A stretch of DNA of 64,000 nucleotides from Actinopolyspora alba (GCF_900112765.1 NZ_FOMZ01000002.1:124001-188000), one strand, 5' to 3'; numbered from the stretch's first letter, positions 33,318-42,832 are shown. Program-made: numbers and translations. The notes: generated by a model not told the origin, from the letters alone.

Positions 33318-33884
33318 GTGGGCGTGTCAGCGTTACCGTTCCCGGACCCTCCGCTCTCCGACGACGCCGTGGCACTGCGCTCCTGGACCACCTCCGACGC
33401 GCGGCAGTGGTTCGACGGCTTCTCCGACCCGTTGTGCCTGCAGTTCTCCTGGCCGCTCGTGGAGCCGTTCACGATCGCACACGTGCAGCAGGACATGGTG
33501 GAGCACGAGAAAATGCGGCTCCGCGGGGAGGCGATCAACTTCGCCGTGGTCGAGGCCACCGACCACGAGCTCGTTCTGGGAGGCGCCTCGATCTACGAAG
33601 TCGCTCTCGACCAAGGACGCGCGGCGGCCGGTTACTGGCTCGCACCCCACGCGCGGGGGCGCGGCCTGGCCACGCGGACACTACGACTCTTGGCACATTG
33701 GGTGTTCGACCACCTGGAGTTGGAACGCCTGGAATTGACCTGTGCTCCGGACAACATCGCTTCCCAGCGGGTGGCCGAGCGTTGCGGCTTCACGCGTGAA
33801 GGAGTGTTGCGTTCACGCATCCGCTTTCAGGGCGGACGACGTGACAGCATGATGTTCAGTCTGTTGGCCGATGAAACGCGTTAG
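33318..33884 (+). CDS. GNAT N-acetyltransferase (RimJ/RimL-like)
   Basis: 188 residues from GTG 33318 (GGAAGG 11 bases upstream; GTG 33306 and 33324 are alternatives). The acetyl-CoA loop is AAGYWLAPHARGRGLATRTLRLLAHWVF, with the R-G-R-G-L/x-A signature, followed by LELTCAPDNIASQRVAERCGFTREGVLR, typical of RimJ/RimL and ribosomal-type acetyltransferases. Acceptor unknown. It is preceded by the gene-poor region. Confidence 0.85.
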   Translation: MGVSALPFPDPPLSDDAVALRSWTTSDARQWFDGFSDPLCLQFSWPLVEPFTIAHVQQDMVEHEKMRLRGEAINFAVVEATDHELVLGGASIYEVALDQGRAAAGYWLAPHARGRGLATRTLRLLAHWVFDHLELERLELTCAPDNIASQRVAERCGFTREGVLRSRIRFQGGRRDSMMFSLLADETR

Positions 33885-33997
33885 GTGGGAAACGACCGGT
33901 TTCCCGAGGAACGACCGGGTTTTCTAATGTGGACCGATGGTCCGGGCCGGCCTCGCCCACCGAGCACACCCGCTACACAGCTGCCGCCGGGAGTCGA

Positions 33998-35055
33998 TCA
34001 GCGCTCGGTCACACCGACCGCGTCCGAACGACCGCCGGATGGCGCGCGGGCGGCGGTGACCGCCAGGAAGACGCAGCACAGGGCGAGTACCGCCAACGGC
34101 ACGAGGACGGAGAGCACCGGCACCACTTCCGTAATCCCGAAGGTGATGAACAGCGTCGCGTGTTCCACCAGGAACAGCGCACCGACCACCGCCAGCGCGG
34201 CCGACCAGGAACTCGGAACCCGCCGGGGGAACGAAGTCGTACGACCAGAGTGAACACGGCGACGACGAGCAGGCCACAGACCCGCGGGCCCGCGACCACC
34301 ACCGGTGGAACGAGCCATCCCAGCAGTATGAAGATCAAGGCGGCGAGAACACCGACAGGCAACGCGAGCAACCACGGTTTCCGCGACGGCTCGGGCGCGT
34401 CGCGGTGGAAGCCGAGGAACACGCACACGACGGGCAACCAGATGCCGACTCCCGTGATCACACTGGTGAGGGACGTGGCCGGGGTGTTGTCCGGGGGAAT
34501 CATCGAGAGCAGCGAAGGCAGCAGCGCGACACCCGAACAGAGCATGCCCGCACGGCGCTTCCCCAGCACCAGCAGCAGATAGGCGGGTACCCACACCAGG
34601 TTCAGCAGCAGGGTCGGGAAGACGTACCCGCCGAGCGGGGACAGCAGCGTGGTGGAGTCAGCGAACGCCACGCCGCTCCGAAGCTGGACGTGCACCAGGC
34701 TGCCCACCGAAACGAGTGCCAGCACGGCCCGCACGAGCACTCCGAGCAGCGCGATGGTGCGAACGGTGTCACCTCGGGCACGAGCCGCGCTCGGGGCTCC
34801 GACACCACCGAAACGGGTTCGGACCGCGAGCCCCGCCACGGCGAGGAACTCGCGCCGGTCCGGCCAGCCGTACTCACCACGCAGATCCTCGTGGTCTCCG
34901 TAGTCCCAATCGTCCTGCTCGTCCTCCGCTCCTCCGCTGTGCCTCGCCGCGTCGGCGAGCAGGAAGACGTCCACCATCTCCTCCTCGCGATCGGCGCGGT
35001 ACCAGCTCGGCAGCAGCCGCAGCAGACGTCGGTAGCGCTGTTCCAGTCGCGTCAT
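33998..35055 (-). pseudogene. Multi-pass membrane protein, frameshifted near the 3' end
   Basis: It starts at ATG 35055, overlapping the padR stop by 4 bp, with an N-terminal cytoplasmic helix (LEQRYRRLLRLLPSWYRADREEEMVDVFLLAD, the motif found in membrane proteins paired with PadR regulators) and about six TM helices. In the first frame the sequence turns Arg/Cys-rich after VFTLVVRLRSP. The hydrophobic protein resumes in another frame (VVGALFLVEHATLFITFGI, then VVPVLSVLVPLAVLALCCVF) and stops at 33998. The switch falls at a C5/G5 run near 34225-34235 and needs one extra base. It is either a real frameshift or a sequencing error. Function unknown. Confidence 0.75.
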
Positions 35056-35402
35056 GCCGTACCACCCGATTCCGGCAGCAGTCCCCGGATCCGCAACCGC
35101 TCGGTGGCCGCCCGCACGACCTCGGAGCGGCGAGCGGTCTCACCGGCCAGTGTGGTCAGCCCGTTGTCGGTGATGCGGTAGTACCGGCGCAACCGGCCGT
35201 TGTGGACCCGCTCGCTGTCGAGTTCCGCGAGTCCGTCGGCGCACAACCGGTCGAGCACCCCGTAGAGGGTGCCCACCCGCAGCACGACCCGCTGCCGCGA
35301 GAGCTCACTCACCGCACGCACGATCCCGTAACCGTGCAAGGCACCGTCGGCCAGCACGGTCAGCACCAGGAACGACTGCTCGGACATGGCTCGCCGTGTC
35401 AT
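35052..35402 (-). CDS. PadR-family transcriptional regulator
   Basis: 116 residues from ATG 35402. The winged-helix PadR core is SEQSFLVLTVLADGALHGYGIVRAVSELS, RVGTLYGVLDRLCADGLAELD, then GRLRRYYRITDNGLTTLAGE. No ribosome binding site precedes ATG 35402, but a -10-like TATACT on the minus strand (35409-35414) lies six bases upstream, so the mRNA may be leaderless; ATG 35387 is the alternative. The palindrome at 35411-35433 overlaps this promoter and predicts autorepression. It is translationally coupled to the downstream membrane gene. Confidence 0.9.
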   Translation of the reverse strand: MTRRAMSEQSFLVLTVLADGALHGYGIVRAVSELSRQRVVLRVGTLYGVLDRLCADGLAELDSERVHNGRLRRYYRITDNGLTTLAGETARRSEVVRAATERLRIRGLLPESGGTA

Positions 35403-35410
35403 GTGAACAG

Positions 35411-35433
35411 TATATATCGCAAACCGATATATA
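35411..35433. promoter_or_regulatory. PadR operator palindrome
   Basis: Perfect 9-bp arms TATATATCG and CGATATATA separated by CAAAC, an AT-rich island in 70% GC DNA. It overlaps the likely -10 of padR, nine bases upstream of its ATG. Confidence 0.75.
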
Positions 35434-35605
35434 ACGAGCGGTGAGATTTTGTATCCATCTAACGGAGGACAGAACCCTCGTGTGAGCACCTCCCCGGGGA
35501 GTACCGATCCGAAGCACGTCGAATGCGACGACGGAGAACCGCCGCACCCGCCGCGCTTACACTCGTGGCGCACGCACCGGCGAAGAGGGTTTCGAGGACC
35601 ACGAC

Positions 35606-36106
35606 ATGAGCACGAGACACACGGTGATCGACTCACCGGTCGGCGAGCTGACCGTCGTGGCCGAGGACGAGCACCTGGTCGGGCTACACTTCGAGGGCCG
35701 CGACCACAAGAACCCGGCGACGACGCTCGGCCCCCGCGTCGACGACGATTTCCACAGCACCAGCGAACAGCTCGCCGAGTACTTCGCGGGGGAACGCACC
35801 CGGTTCGACCTTCCGCTGGCTTTCCACGGCGACGAGTTCGAGCAGCGGGTCTGGCAGCTGATCGCCGGGATCGGCTACGGCGAGACGCGCAGCTACGGCG
35901 AACTGGCCCGCGAGCTCGGCAATCCGGGCCTGTCCCGGGCCGTGGGGACGGCGACCGGACGCAACCCGCTGGCGGTGATCGTGCCCTGCCATCGCGTGCT
36001 CGGCGCCGACGGCAGCCTGACCGGCTTCGGCGGCGGGCTGGACCGCAAGCGCTTTCTGCTGCGCCTGGAGGAGCCTCCTGCCGAAGTGGCGGGCAGACTG
36101 TTCTGA
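35606..36106 (+). CDS. ogt: Methylated-DNA-protein-cysteine methyltransferase
   Basis: 166 residues. Transfers alkyl groups from O6-alkylguanine to its own cysteine in a suicide reaction. The active site is AVIVPCHRVLGADGSLTGF; the helix-turn-helix is EQRVWQLIAGIGYGETRSYGELARELG. The start is ATG 35606 with GAGG eight bases upstream. There is no Ada-type N-terminal domain. It is a stand-alone gene ending at a terminator shared with the next, convergent gene. Confidence 0.95.
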   Translation: MSTRHTVIDSPVGELTVVAEDEHLVGLHFEGRDHKNPATTLGPRVDDDFHSTSEQLAEYFAGERTRFDLPLAFHGDEFEQRVWQLIAGIGYGETRSYGELARELGNPGLSRAVGTATGRNPLAVIVPCHRVLGADGSLTGFGGGLDRKRFLLRLEEPPAEVAGRLF

Positions 36107-36181
36107 GGGACGGGCTCTTCCGAAGAATCTCGCTACGAACCTGGTCCCGGACCGGGAAACAGCCCGCCCGATCCGAAAATC

Positions 36182-36199
36182 AAAGCCTTCGCGGGCTTT
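36182..36199. terminator. Bidirectional terminator between ogt and GNAT gene
   Basis: AAAGCC TTCGCG GGCTTT, with A-rich and T-rich flanks, located between the two convergent stop codons. Confidence 0.55.
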
Positions 36200-36210
36200 C
36201 CCCGGCTCCC

Positions 36211-36960
36211 TCAGTCGAGGAGCCGCACCGAGCTGACGTCGGCGACCCGGCGGTAGCCCAGCCGCTCGTAGACGTCGATCGCCCGAGCGTTGTCCACGGT
36301 CACCCCCAGCGCCACCTCGCCGAACTCGTCGAGCAGCGCGCGGGTCATCGCGGCGGTCAGGTCGCTTCCCAAGCCGCGACCACCGTAGGCTGGATCGACG
36401 GTGATCTTGGCGAGGAAACCGACACCGTTGATGCTCCGGTCGGCCCCGCAGGCGACGAGCCGGTCACCGTCGCGGATGCCGAACCACCGGCGAATGCCCG
36501 AGGCGCACGGGTTCGCCCCGGTGGCCGAATGACCCTCCCGCAGCAACCGCTCGACCCGCTCGCTCTCCCCGCTCGGCAGCACTTCGACCGCCGACTCGCC
36601 GCGCCGCCACTCGGGCGCGCCTTCGGCCGCGAGGAAGTACCAGTCCTCCGGTCCGGAGACGGACAGCCGCTCGTCGCCGTCCTCGCCCGACAACAGCGGC
36701 AGCCGAACGGATTCGACCGAGTCGAGCAGTCCCGCCTCCCGGAGTTCGGCGAGCAGGTCGAGGGCCGCGCGCGGCCGACCGCGCAGCGAGAGCGAACCGG
36801 GCTGCCACGGAATGCTGGTGAACCAGGCGACTGCCTCATCGGTGGCGTAGCCGATCACGTCGTCGGCCACGGTCATGCGGGTGTAGGTGTCGGCACCGGC
36901 CACGGTGAGCAGTTCGGCTGCTCCGGTGAGGTGGCGGACCGTCGCCGCTGACGATGTCAT
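36211..36960 (-). CDS. GNAT N-acetyltransferase
   Basis: 249 residues from ATG 36960, eight bases after AGGA. The N-terminal ~140 residues are a divergent acetyltransferase-like or unknown domain. The C-terminal domain has the CoA-binding segment LAKITVDPAYGGRGLGSDLTAAMTRALL and ends GVTVDNARAIDVYERLGYRRV. Substrate unknown. It is flanked by the response regulator gene on the same strand, 95 bp upstream. Confidence 0.85.
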   Translation of the reverse strand: MTSSAATVRHLTGAAELLTVAGADTYTRMTVADDVIGYATDEAVAWFTSIPWQPGSLSLRGRPRAALDLLAELREAGLLDSVESVRLPLLSGEDGDERLSVSGPEDWYFLAAEGAPEWRRGESAVEVLPSGESERVERLLREGHSATGANPCASGIRRWFGIRDGDRLVACGADRSINGVGFLAKITVDPAYGGRGLGSDLTAAMTRALLDEFGEVALGVTVDNARAIDVYERLGYRRVADVSSVRLLD

Positions 36961-37055
36961 GCCGACGATCCTGACAGAGCCGCACGGCCACCGTGCGAGC
37001 GTGTCCGGAAGACGCCGGAAGCCCCGGAAACACCGGAGGATCGGGAGCCAGGAAC

Positions 37056-37757
37056 TCACTGGGCGCCACGCCCACTCGCCCACTGATACCGGTGTTCGGG
37101 TCTGCCCGCCGAGCCGTACCGCAGGTGCAGCGTGATCCTGCCGGTGGTGGCGAAGTGGTCGAGGTAACGCCGGGCGCTTACCCGGGACAGTCCCGCGTTG
37201 TTGGCGACCTCGGAGGCGGACAGGTCGGTGTCGGCCGAGCGCAGCGTGTCGAGCACCAGGCGCGCGGTGACCGTGGAGAGCCCCTTGGGCAGCTCCTCGG
37301 GAACGGTGCGCTGGGGTTCGGAGGCCCGCAACTTGCCGTAGACCCGGTCCACATCGGCCTGCTCGGCCTCATCGACCGCGTCGAGTTCGTGCTGGGCCTC
37401 GGCGTAGCCGTTCAGCCGTTCCCGCAGCTCCCGGAACGGGAAGGGCTTGAGCAGGTAGTGCACCGCCCCGCCCTGCATGGCGGCCTTGACCGTCTCCACG
37501 TCGCGCACCGCGGTGATCACCAGGACGTCGAGCGGGTGGGCGTTGCCCCGCAGCCGCTGCAACACCCGCACCCCGGATTCGTCCGGCAGGTACAGGTCCA
37601 GCAGCACCAGGTCCGGAAGCAGCCGTTCGCTCATGGTCAGTGCCTCGTGGGCGTTGTGGGCCACGCCCACCGCCTCGAATCCGGCCATGCTCTCGACCAG
37701 TTTGCGGTGGTTGTCCGCGACCCGGACGTCGTCGTCGACCACGAGAACTCGGATCAT
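37056..37757 (-). CDS. CitB/DcuR-type response regulator
   Basis: 233 residues. The receiver domain begins MIRVLVVDDDVRVADNHRKLV, with phospho-Asp in LVLLDLYLPDESG, Thr in VITAVRD and Lys in HYLLKPFPF. The C-terminal winged-helix segment (STVTARLVLDTLRSADTDLSASEVANNAGLSRVSARRYLDHF) is the CitB/DpiA type. The start ATG 37757 overlaps the kinase stop by 4 bp. It probably activates the divergent tctCBA operon in response to a tricarboxylate or related acid (inference from context). Confidence 0.92.
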   Translation of the reverse strand: MIRVLVVDDDVRVADNHRKLVESMAGFEAVGVAHNAHEALTMSERLLPDLVLLDLYLPDESGVRVLQRLRGNAHPLDVLVITAVRDVETVKAAMQGGAVHYLLKPFPFRELRERLNGYAEAQHELDAVDEAEQADVDRVYGKLRASEPQRTVPEELPKGLSTVTARLVLDTLRSADTDLSASEVANNAGLSRVSARRYLDHFATTGRITLHLRYGSAGRPEHRYQWASGRGAQ

Positions 37758-39472
37758 CGGGGGCTCCAGTGGGAGGACTGAGGTCTGGTTCGGATCGACT
37801 GCCGGTGATTTTCGGGCGTTCCGTCGGGTCCCCCTGTTTCCGCGATCTCGCCCACCACGGGCAGCAGCGCGGTGAAGACCGCGCCGTCGTCGTTGTCGGC
37901 GCGCACCCACCCTCCCCGATTGCGGCAGGTCTGCCGGACCAGGGCCAACCCCAGCCCGCCGGTGCCGCCCTGTTGGGCCACCTTGGTGGTGAAACCCGCG
38001 CGGAACACCTCGTCGGCCAGTTCGGGGGCGATGCCCGCACCGGAGTCACCGACCTCGATGCGGGTGACCGCGGCACCGTCGGCTTCCTCCGACAACAACG
38101 ACACCCGTACTCGTCCGGAGCCCGCCAGTGACTCCAACGCGTTGTCGATGAGGTTGCCCACCACCAGTATCAGGTCGTCCCTGGCCGTGGTGGAGGGCAG
38201 GGCGTCGAGGTCGGTGTCGGTGCCGAGCACGAACTCCGCCCCCCGCTCGGCGGCGGCGGCCGATTTCGCCAGCAGCAGGGCCGCGACGGCGGCGTCGCGC
38301 ACCCGGGTGGTGAGGTCCTCGGTGAACCGCCCGTGGGAGGCGCTGAGTTCGTCGACGAAACTGCGCGCCTGCTCGTACTCGCCGAGTTCGAGCAGGCCGG
38401 AAATGGTGTGGATGCGGTTGGAGAACTCGTGCGCCTGGGCTCGGAGCGCGTCGGTGGTGGTCCGCGCCCCGTCGAGTTCCTGGGCGAGCTGGTCGAGCTG
38501 GGTGCGGTCGCGCAGGGTGACCACCGAACCGCCCTCGGTGCTGTCCAGCCGAACCGGCATCCGGTTCAGCGCCAGTACCCTGCCCCGCCGCAGCACGATC
38601 TGATCGGTGCCGTCGGCCTGCCCGGCCAGCACCTCGTGCAACCGCTCCGGCAGTTCGAGCTCGTCGAGGTATCGGCCCTCCGCGTCCGAGGGCAGCCCGA
38701 GCAACCGGTGTGCCTCGTCATTGACCAGGGTGATCCTCCCGGAGGGATCGAAGGCGACCACTCCCTCCTTGAGGGCGTGCAGCATGGCCATGCGGTGTTC
38801 GACCAGGCTGCCGATCTCGTCCGCGGCCATGCCGAAGGTCATCCGGCGCATCCTGCGGAACACGAGATAGGTACCGAGCCCGCCCAGCACCACCAGCGTC
38901 AGCACGGTTCCCAGCAGGTCGGGAAGGCTCTGCGAGACCTCATCGCTGACCGTCGAGACGGGCACGCCGACGGAAACGACGCCGATCACCGTTCCCGACT
39001 CGTCGAGCACCGGCACCTTGGCCCGCATGGAACGTCCGGTGGTGCCGGTCTGGATCCCGGTCCAGACGTTGCCCGCCAGCGCCGGGGCGGCGTCGGTGGA
39101 AAGTTGGTGACCGATGCGCTCGGGGTCGGGGTGCGAGTAGCGGATCTGGCGCCTGTTGGCGACGACGATGAAGGAGGCGCCGGTGGCCCGGCGGATCCGT
39201 TCGGCGAGTGGCGCGATGGTGTTCTCGGGGTGTGGATCGTCGAAGGCGTCGCGCACCGTGTGCAGCGTGGCGACCGACTCGGCGATGGCCAGCACGCGCT
39301 GCGCGTACTGCTCGTCGAGCTCGGCGCGGGTGTTGCGCCACCAGAACAGCCCGCTGGCCACGAGCGCGAGCACGACCAGCACCAGCTGCAGCGCGAAGAA
39401 CTGGCCCGCCAGCGGCCAGCGGCGCGCGGGCCCGCGGGTGCGCGTGGTGTTGCCCTCGGCGATGACGTCCAC
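37754..39472 (-). CDS. CitA/DcuS-type sensor histidine kinase
   Basis: 572 residues. TM1 (LAGQFFALQLVLVVLALVAS) is followed by an extracytoplasmic PAS/Cache (PDC) sensor (RRATGASFIVVANRRQIRYSHPDPERIGH, a citrate/fumarate-sensor pattern), TM2 (LLGTVLTLVVLGGLGTYLVF), a cytoplasmic PAS domain, and the H-box ALRAQAHEFSNRIHTISGLLELG. The ATPase has NLIDNALES, GDSGAGI and GTGGLGLALV. The start is uncertain; GTG 39472 is used, although GGAGG is only one base upstream. It is encoded with the response regulator, divergent from tctCBA. Confidence 0.9.
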   Translation of the reverse strand: MDVIAEGNTTRTRGPARRWPLAGQFFALQLVLVVLALVASGLFWWRNTRAELDEQYAQRVLAIAESVATLHTVRDAFDDPHPENTIAPLAERIRRATGASFIVVANRRQIRYSHPDPERIGHQLSTDAAPALAGNVWTGIQTGTTGRSMRAKVPVLDESGTVIGVVSVGVPVSTVSDEVSQSLPDLLGTVLTLVVLGGLGTYLVFRRMRRMTFGMAADEIGSLVEHRMAMLHALKEGVVAFDPSGRITLVNDEAHRLLGLPSDAEGRYLDELELPERLHEVLAGQADGTDQIVLRRGRVLALNRMPVRLDSTEGGSVVTLRDRTQLDQLAQELDGARTTTDALRAQAHEFSNRIHTISGLLELGEYEQARSFVDELSASHGRFTEDLTTRVRDAAVAALLLAKSAAAAERGAEFVLGTDTDLDALPSTTARDDLILVVGNLIDNALESLAGSGRVRVSLLSEEADGAAVTRIEVGDSGAGIAPELADEVFRAGFTTKVAQQGGTGGLGLALVRQTCRNRGGWVRADNDDGAVFTALLPVVGEIAETGGPDGTPENHRQSIRTRPQSSHWSPR

Positions 39473-39592
39473 CCCTCCGGCTGTCGACGACCGTACGACG
39501 GTAACGGCAGCGCAGTGCGCCGGAAAACCACAGCGGGGACGCGGCCGGGGAATCGGGCGGAGCCCGTGACCACAACGACCACTACTGCGTTT

Positions 39593-39664
39593 ATGAACAC
39601 CACATTTCCCCCGGACGGGTGTGACCCACACCCTGTGATCCACGACTCGTAACGTGCTGTTCAT
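39593..39664. promoter_or_regulatory. Nested inverted repeats in citAB-like / tctCBA divergent promoter
   Basis: In the 302-bp region between the kinase and tctC there is a perfect palindrome GGGTGTG ACC CACACCC (39617-39633), flanked by ATGAACA (39593-39599) and its complement TGTTCAT (39658-39664). Either could be the binding site of the CitB-type regulator. Confidence 0.45.
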
Positions 39665-39774
39665 CCGGCGGTATCGCCGTGCACGGGTTCTCCGCCGGTG
39701 CGCCCGGCCACGAGAACCGGGACAGCGGGGTGCGGAGTCGACGTGAACGATCCGGATTTCGCAGGGAAGAAACC

Positions 39775-40764
39775 ATGACGGGACGACTGATCCTGCGCCT
39801 GACCGCAGCGGTCCTGGGCGTGGTCGTCGTGGGGGCGGGCCTGACCGACGCCCACACGAAGGCCTCCGGTGGGAAAGACCCCCGGGACAAGCTGCAACTG
39901 ATGGCCCCCGCCGATCCGGGCGGGGGCTGGGACACCGTGGCCAGGGAGATCCAGAGCTCGGTGGACGCCCACGGCCTCTCGCGCGCCACCGAGGTTCTCA
40001 ACGTGCCCGGCGCCGGCGGCACCATCGGGCTCTCCCGGTTGGCGAACCAGTCCGGCAAGGGCAACAAGCTGATGATGAGCGGGGCGGTGATGACCGGAGC
40101 CATCCAGACCACCGACTCCGCGACGACGCTGGACGACGTCACCCCGATCGCGCGGCTGGCCGACGACTACGAGGTCGTGGTGGTGCCGAAGGACTCGCCG
40201 TTCCGCACGGTGGAGGACCTCATGTCGGCCTGGCGAGCCGACCCGCGCTCGGTCGCGGTCGGCGGCGGTTCGGCGGGCGGTACGGACCACCTGTTCGCGG
40301 GGATGCTGCTGCGCGCCGCCGGGGTGGACACCTCCGAACTCAACTACATCGCCTACGCGGGCGGCGGTGAGGTCGTCACGGGGCTGCTCGACGGTGGACT
40401 CGACGTCGGGGTCTCCAGCTACGCGGAGTTCGCCGGGCAGATCGAGGCGGGGAAGCTGCGTGCGCTCGGGGTCTCCTCCCAACGACCCCTGGAAGGGGTC
40501 GACATTCCGACGTTCGTCGAACAGGGCGTGGACGCCTCGTTGGCCAACTGGCGTGGAGTCGTCGCACCGCCGGGGCTGTCGGATGCCCAGCGCGCGGAGC
40601 TGGAAAGGATCGTCACAACGGTGCACGGGAGCGGGCGGTGGCAGGACGCGGTGGAACGCAACGGCTGGAAGGACACCTTCCAGACCGGTGCGGAGTTCCG
40701 GTCCTTCCTGGAGTCCGAGACGGCGCGCATCAAGCGAATCAGCGAGGAGCTGGGCCTGTCATGA
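39775..40764 (+). CDS. tctC: Tripartite tricarboxylate transporter substrate-binding protein
   Basis: 329 residues from ATG 39775 (AGGGAAG upstream). The signal peptide MTGRLILRLTAAVLGVVVVGAGLTDA has no lipobox Cys, so the protein should be secreted or held by its signal. The mature TctC fold shows PGGGWDTVAREIQ, NVPGAGGTIGLSRLA, GGGSAGGTDHLFAGML and LRALGVSSQRPLEGVDIPT. It captures a carboxylate outside the cell for TctBA. It overlaps tctB by 4 bp. Confidence 0.93.
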   Translation: MTGRLILRLTAAVLGVVVVGAGLTDAHTKASGGKDPRDKLQLMAPADPGGGWDTVAREIQSSVDAHGLSRATEVLNVPGAGGTIGLSRLANQSGKGNKLMMSGAVMTGAIQTTDSATTLDDVTPIARLADDYEVVVVPKDSPFRTVEDLMSAWRADPRSVAVGGGSAGGTDHLFAGMLLRAAGVDTSELNYIAYAGGGEVVTGLLDGGLDVGVSSYAEFAGQIEAGKLRALGVSSQRPLEGVDIPTFVEQGVDASLANWRGVVAPPGLSDAQRAELERIVTTVHGSGRWQDAVERNGWKDTFQTGAEFRSFLESETARIKRISEELGLS

Positions 40765-41336
40765 CCACATTCGTGCAACGAACCGCCTCGCGGCGGCGGG
40801 ACGACGAGAGCGCTTCCGGTTCGTTCTGGACCGGGCGCAGTGAACTGTTCGTGGGTGTGCTGGTCGGCGCGATCGGCGGTTTCCTGCTGCTGCGTACCGC
40901 GATGATGGACGTTCCCTCCTCGGTCAGCTTCCTCGGCCCCCGGTTCTTCCCGGGGGTGATCGGCGCGCTGCTGGTGGTGCTGGGCGTGTCGCTGGCCGTG
41001 CGGGTGGCGCTGCCCGGGCATCGCTCCACCGTGACGGACACGACCGCGACGGAGGAACAGACCGCCACGGAAGCCGACGCGGCCGGAGCGCGCAGTGACT
41101 GGAAACCGTTGCTGCTGACCGCCGGAACCCTGGTGGCGCATCTGGCGCTGCTGCGAACCGCCGGGTGGATCGTGGCGGGAGCCCTGCTGTTCTGGGGTGT
41201 CTCCTGCGCACTGGGCAGCGAGCACAAACTGCGTGACCTGGGGATATCGGTGGTCGTTTCGTCCGCCGTGCAACTGGCCTTCTCGGCCGGGCTGGGGTTG
41301 TCGCTGCCCTCCGGGCTGCTGCTGGAGGTGCTGTGA
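40761..41336 (+). CDS. tctB: Tripartite tricarboxylate transporter small membrane subunit
   Basis: 191 residues, four TM helices (VGVLVGAIGGFLLLRTA, FFPGVIGALLVVLGVSLAV, PLLLTAGTLVAHLALLRTAG with WIVAGALLFWGVSCALG, and the C-terminal ISVVVSSAVQLAFSAGLGL). The Thr/Ala/Glu-rich loop between TM2 and TM3 is normal for TctB. The start ATG 40761 overlaps the tctC stop (ATGA). The small subunit is needed with TctA for transport. Confidence 0.9.
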   Translation: MTTFVQRTASRRRDDESASGSFWTGRSELFVGVLVGAIGGFLLLRTAMMDVPSSVSFLGPRFFPGVIGALLVVLGVSLAVRVALPGHRSTVTDTTATEEQTATEADAAGARSDWKPLLLTAGTLVAHLALLRTAGWIVAGALLFWGVSCALGSEHKLRDLGISVVVSSAVQLAFSAGLGLSLPSGLLLEVL

Positions 41337-42832
41337 TGGAAACGCTGTCGCTGCTGCTCGACGGGTTCGGCTCGGCGCTGACTCCCGTCAACCTGCTGCT
41401 TTGCCTGGCCGGTGTGGTGCTGGGAACGGTCGTGGGCGTGCTGCCGGGACTCGGCACCGCCATGGCGATCGCCCTGCTGGTGCCGGTCACGTTCCAACTG
41501 GACCCCACCGGCGCCTTCATCATGTTCGCCGGGGTCTACTTCGGAGGCCAGTTCGGTGGGGCGACCACCGCGATCCTGTTGAACACCCCTGGGCAGAGCT
41601 CCTCGATGGCCACGGCGTTCGAGGGCTTTCCGATGGCCAGGAACCGCAGGGCACCGCAGGCACTGGCCACGGCCGTGCTCGGTTCGTTCCTGGCCAGCAT
41701 CGTGGCCGTGACGCTCGTGGTGTTCTTCTCGCCGCTGATGGTCGACCTCGCGGTCGGGTTCGGTCCTCCCGAGTACTTCGCGCTGACCGTGCTGGCCTTC
41801 CTCGCGACCTCGGCAGTGGTGGCGGGCGACGTGCTGCGCGGGCTGAGCGGGCTGGGACTCGGGCTGGCCCTGGCGATGGTGGGCATCGACGAGCAGAGCG
41901 GGGCGGTCCGGTTCACGCTGGGAAGTCCGCGGCTGCTGGACGGGATCAGCATCATCGTGGTGACTGTGGGGCTGCTGGCGATCGGGGAGGTGCTGTACGT
42001 GGCCTCCCGCGCGCGGCGGAATCCCGCCACCGAGACGGTCGCCTCGGGCAGGCCGTGGCTGAGCAAACGGGACCTGGGCCGCTCCTGGCGGCCGTGGTTG
42101 CGCGGCACCGCACTGGGTGTCCCGTTCGGCGTGATCCCCGCGGGTGGTGCGGAGATACCGACGTTCCTGTCCTACGGGGCCGAGAGGACACTGTCCCGCC
42201 GTCGTGGCGACGACGAGTTCGGTCGGGGCGCCATCGAGGGCGTGGCAGGCCCGGAGGCGGCCAACAACGCGACCACGGCCACCTCGCTGGTGCCGCTGCT
42301 GGGGCTGGGGCTGCCCACCTCGGCCACCGCGGCGATCATGCTCGGCGCCTTTCAGCAGTACGGCATGCGTCCCGGTCCGCTGCTGTTCACCCAGGAGTCC
42401 GACCTGGTCTGGGCACTGCTGGCTAGCCTGTTCATCGGCAGCGTCATGCTGCTGTTGCTGAACCTGCCGTTCGCACCGGTGTGGGCGAAGCTGCTGCGGA
42501 TCCCGCGCAACTACCTCTACGCCGGGATCGTCGTGTTCGCCACCCTCGGGGTGTACACCGCGAGGTCCTCGCTGTTCGACGTGCTGCTGCTCTACGTGGT
42601 GGGGGCGCTCGGTTTCATGCTGCGCCGCTACGGCTTCCCGGTGGCGCCGGTGCTGATCGGCGTGATCCTGGGGCCGCTGGCGGAGACCTCGCTGCGGCGG
42701 GCGATGGCGATGAGTCAGGGAGACGTGGGAGTGCTGTTCGCCAGCCCCTTCGCCGTGGGGATCTACGCGATCCTGCTGGTGGCGGTGGTCGTCTCCAGCG
42801 TGCTGCGGGTGCGGCGCGCACGGGCGGCCTGA
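41336..42832 (+). CDS. tctA: Tripartite tricarboxylate transporter large membrane subunit
   Basis: 498 residues with about 12 TM helices. TctA signatures are [50 protein letters not shown] and the second repeat [35 protein letters not shown] 41336 shares a base with the tctB stop and has GGAGG seven bases upstream; GTG 41333 is a less likely start. The operon ends with an 18-bp perfect hairpin. Confidence 0.95.
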   Translation: METLSLLLDGFGSALTPVNLLLCLAGVVLGTVVGVLPGLGTAMAIALLVPVTFQLDPTGAFIMFAGVYFGGQFGGATTAILLNTPGQSSSMATAFEGFPMARNRRAPQALATAVLGSFLASIVAVTLVVFFSPLMVDLAVGFGPPEYFALTVLAFLATSAVVAGDVLRGLSGLGLGLALAMVGIDEQSGAVRFTLGSPRLLDGISIIVVTVGLLAIGEVLYVASRARRNPATETVASGRPWLSKRDLGRSWRPWLRGTALGVPFGVIPAGGAEIPTFLSYGAERTLSRRRGDDEFGRGAIEGVAGPEAANNATTATSLVPLLGLGLPTSATAAIMLGAFQQYGMRPGPLLFTQESDLVWALLASLFIGSVMLLLLNLPFAPVWAKLLRIPRNYLYAGIVVFATLGVYTARSSLFDVLLLYVVGALGFMLRRYGFPVAPVLIGVILGPLAETSLRRAMAMSQGDVGVLFASPFAVGIYAILLVAVVVSSVLRVRRARAA

